Of a stretch of DNA of 64,000 nucleotides, positions 62,921 through 64,000 are shown piece by piece. The translations under genes were made by a program, and so were the position numbers. Below the pieces are notes generated by a model. It had not been told where the DNA came from. It worked only from the letters and a program-made list of their open reading frames with translations, and ran no database searches. Position 1 is the first letter of the stretch; each line of letters begins with the position of its first letter. This stretch comes from RFSX01 sp965248155 (GTDB lineage: Bacteria > Bacteroidota > Bacteroidia > Chitinophagales > Saprospiraceae): positions 930,001 through 994,000 of the forward strand of contig CBDFIO010000002.1 of NCBI GenBank assembly GCA_965248155.1, read 5' to 3'.

Positions 62921-64000
62921 TTAATAATTGTATATGCTATCTTGATGATGGATCTCTACTGAGGACTCAAAATTGCTTTTTTCTACCCTTCCAATAAGTT
63001 GAGCATCAATGTTGAAATCCTTAGATATGCTGATCAACGCTTGAGCTGTTTCAGCATCTGTATAAATTTCCAATCTGGTTCCCATATTAAAAACCTGAAA
63101 CATTTCCTCAAAAGAAGTTCCACTCTCTTCCTGTATAAGTTTGAATAGTGGGGGAATCGGTAATAGTTGATCTTTAATTATTCTTTTGTTTTTCGTAAAC
63201 TTTTTAACCTTTGTATGTGCTCCACCTGTATTATGAATAATACCATTTATTTTTGGACGATATCGATCCAGAATTTGCTTGAGAAGAGGCAGATAAGTTC
63301 TTGTAGGTGAAAGAACAAGTTTTCCAATATCTATTCGGATATCTCCAATTTCAATATTATCGGTCAAGCTTTTAGATCCAGAATAGATCAATTCTTCAGG
63401 TGTATTATGATCGTAGCTATCTGGATATAGTGATCTGTATTTTTTATCAAACACATCATGTCTGGCAGATGTTAGACCATTGCTGCCCATTCCTCCATTG
63501 TATTCAGCTTCATATGAACTCTGACCATACGAAGCAAATCCTACAATACAATCTCCTTCCTGGATATTATTAATAATAAGATCCTTTTTTGCGGCTCGAG
63601 CAAAGGCCGTATATCCCACATCAATCGTTCGGACTATATCCCCGACATCAGCTGTTTCGCCTCCCGCAAGGTGAATAGTAACATCATATTTGCTCATATT
63701 GTCTACAAATGAAGAAGTGCTTTCGATAAGTGCAGTGATAACCTCTCCAGGAATAATATTTTTGTTTCTTCCTATTGTAGAAGACAATAAGATATTATCA
63801 ACAACTCCCACACATGCCACATCATCAAGGTTCATTACTATGGCATCCTGAGCAATACCTGTCCAAACTGATAAATCACCAGTTTCTTTCCAATAGGCAT
63901 ATGCCAAACTTGTTTTTGTTCCGGCTGTATCCGCATGCATAATATTGACATAGCTATCATCATCTCCCGCTATATCAGGCAAAATTTTGCAAAAAGCACT
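62921..64000 (-). CDS. purM: Phosphoribosylformylglycinamidine cyclo-ligase (AIR synthase), 5' end beyond the window
   Basis: This is the C-terminal 360 residues of a PurM-type ATP-dependent enzyme that makes AIR in purine synthesis. MHADTAGTKTSLAYAYWKETGD, IAQDAIVMNLDDVACVG, IHLAGGETADVGD and GGAHTKVKKF are PurM blocks. The frame is still open at base 64000, so the start lies outside; the TTG at 63982 is internal. It is a long, Bacteroidota-type form. It lies near purB, but they are separated by the S74 gene on the same strand as purM. Confidence 0.9.
   Translation of the reverse strand, partial: SAFCKILPDIAGDDDSYVNIMHADTAGTKTSLAYAYWKETGDLSVWTGIAQDAIVMNLDDVACVGVVDNILLSSTIGRNKNIIPGEVITALIESTSSFVDNMSKYDVTIHLAGGETADVGDIVRTIDVGYTAFARAAKKDLIINNIQEGDCIVGFASYGQSSYEAEYNGGMGSNGLTSARHDVFDKKYRSLYPDSYDHNTPEELIYSGSKSLTDNIEIGDIRIDIGKLVLSPTRTYLPLLKQILDRYRPKINGIIHNTGGAHTKVKKFTKNKRIIKDQLLPIPPLFKLIQEESGTSFEEMFQVFNMGTRLEIYTDAETAQALISISKDFNIDAQLIGRVEKSNFESSVEIHHQDSIYNY

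Noticed and set aside
63904..64000. TTG at 63982 as the real purM start
   Set aside because: The frame stays open to the window edge and the residues upstream (AFCKILPD) match the usual PurM sequence, so the gene starts outside.

Overview
The window comes from a low-GC member of the Bacteroidota, most likely of the Saprospiria (Lewinella/Saprospira-like) group. The signs are: promoters with the Bacteroidota -7 element TAnnTTTG; several proteins ending in type IX secretion system (T9SS) sorting domains; the conserved-unknown families DUF4271, DUF4295 and DUF6029; a CarboxypepD_reg/TonB-dependent receptor; the pair ccmE-ccsA/ccmF; and tRNA genes without an encoded CCA. The lineage is inferred from gene content. 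No rRNA or other marker search was possible.

Layout. 1-745: tRNA-Leu(GAG) with broken pieces of a second tRNA-Leu on both sides. 678-1725: a complete IS1595-type element. 2.0-9.3 kb: an MlaE/MlaF/MFS operon (minus), an SDR oxidoreductase, a large unknown membrane protein, and a two-component system (minus). 9.4-14.8 kb: DUF4271-hemD and dnaE. 14.9-16.5 kb: two decaying thioredoxin-fold genes and a lipoprotein. 16.7-25.1 kb: a zinc metallopeptidase and serC (minus), an SCP2 protein and a T9SS type B protein, then ypdA convergent with a glutamate-cysteine ligase-like protein carrying CBS domains. 25.1-33.1 kb: a lipoprotein, DUF6029 and Omp28 group, then pheT, a coiled-coil protein, zapA and rny.

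33.3-38.6 kb is a scrap-yard. It holds the 5' part of an ATP synthase subunit a gene cut off by the 3' end of an IS3 transposase, a decayed endosialidase-chaperone (S74-like) gene, two outer-membrane barrel genes, a T9SS type B-like gene truncated by an insertion, and a complete two-frame IS3 element.

38.6-50.5 kb: tRNA-Arg(ACG), a mobA-fdhD-fdhF/ydeP molybdenum cofactor operon (minus), galE, an aminotransferase, a TonB-dependent receptor, a secreted EEP phosphodiesterase and a barrel protein. 50.8-64 kb is mostly housekeeping: rpmB-rpmG-DUF4295-ftsY, a T9SS protein interrupted by TAG, ccmE-ccsA/ccmF-DUF2520-small protein-LpxL-like acyltransferase, purB and a repeat protein, an S74/T9SS protein whose tail is cut by TAG, and the 3' part of a purM-type gene that runs off the right edge.

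No CRISPR array, prophage, secondary-metabolite cluster or obvious defence system is visible. The most unusual features are: repeated single-site gene damage (three in-frame TAG codons and two frameshifts in otherwise readable genes); the truncated atpB; an apparent AUU start overlapping a UAA stop; an MlaEF pair joined to an MFS carrier without MlaD; and two genes whose promoter spacing predicts leaderless mRNAs.
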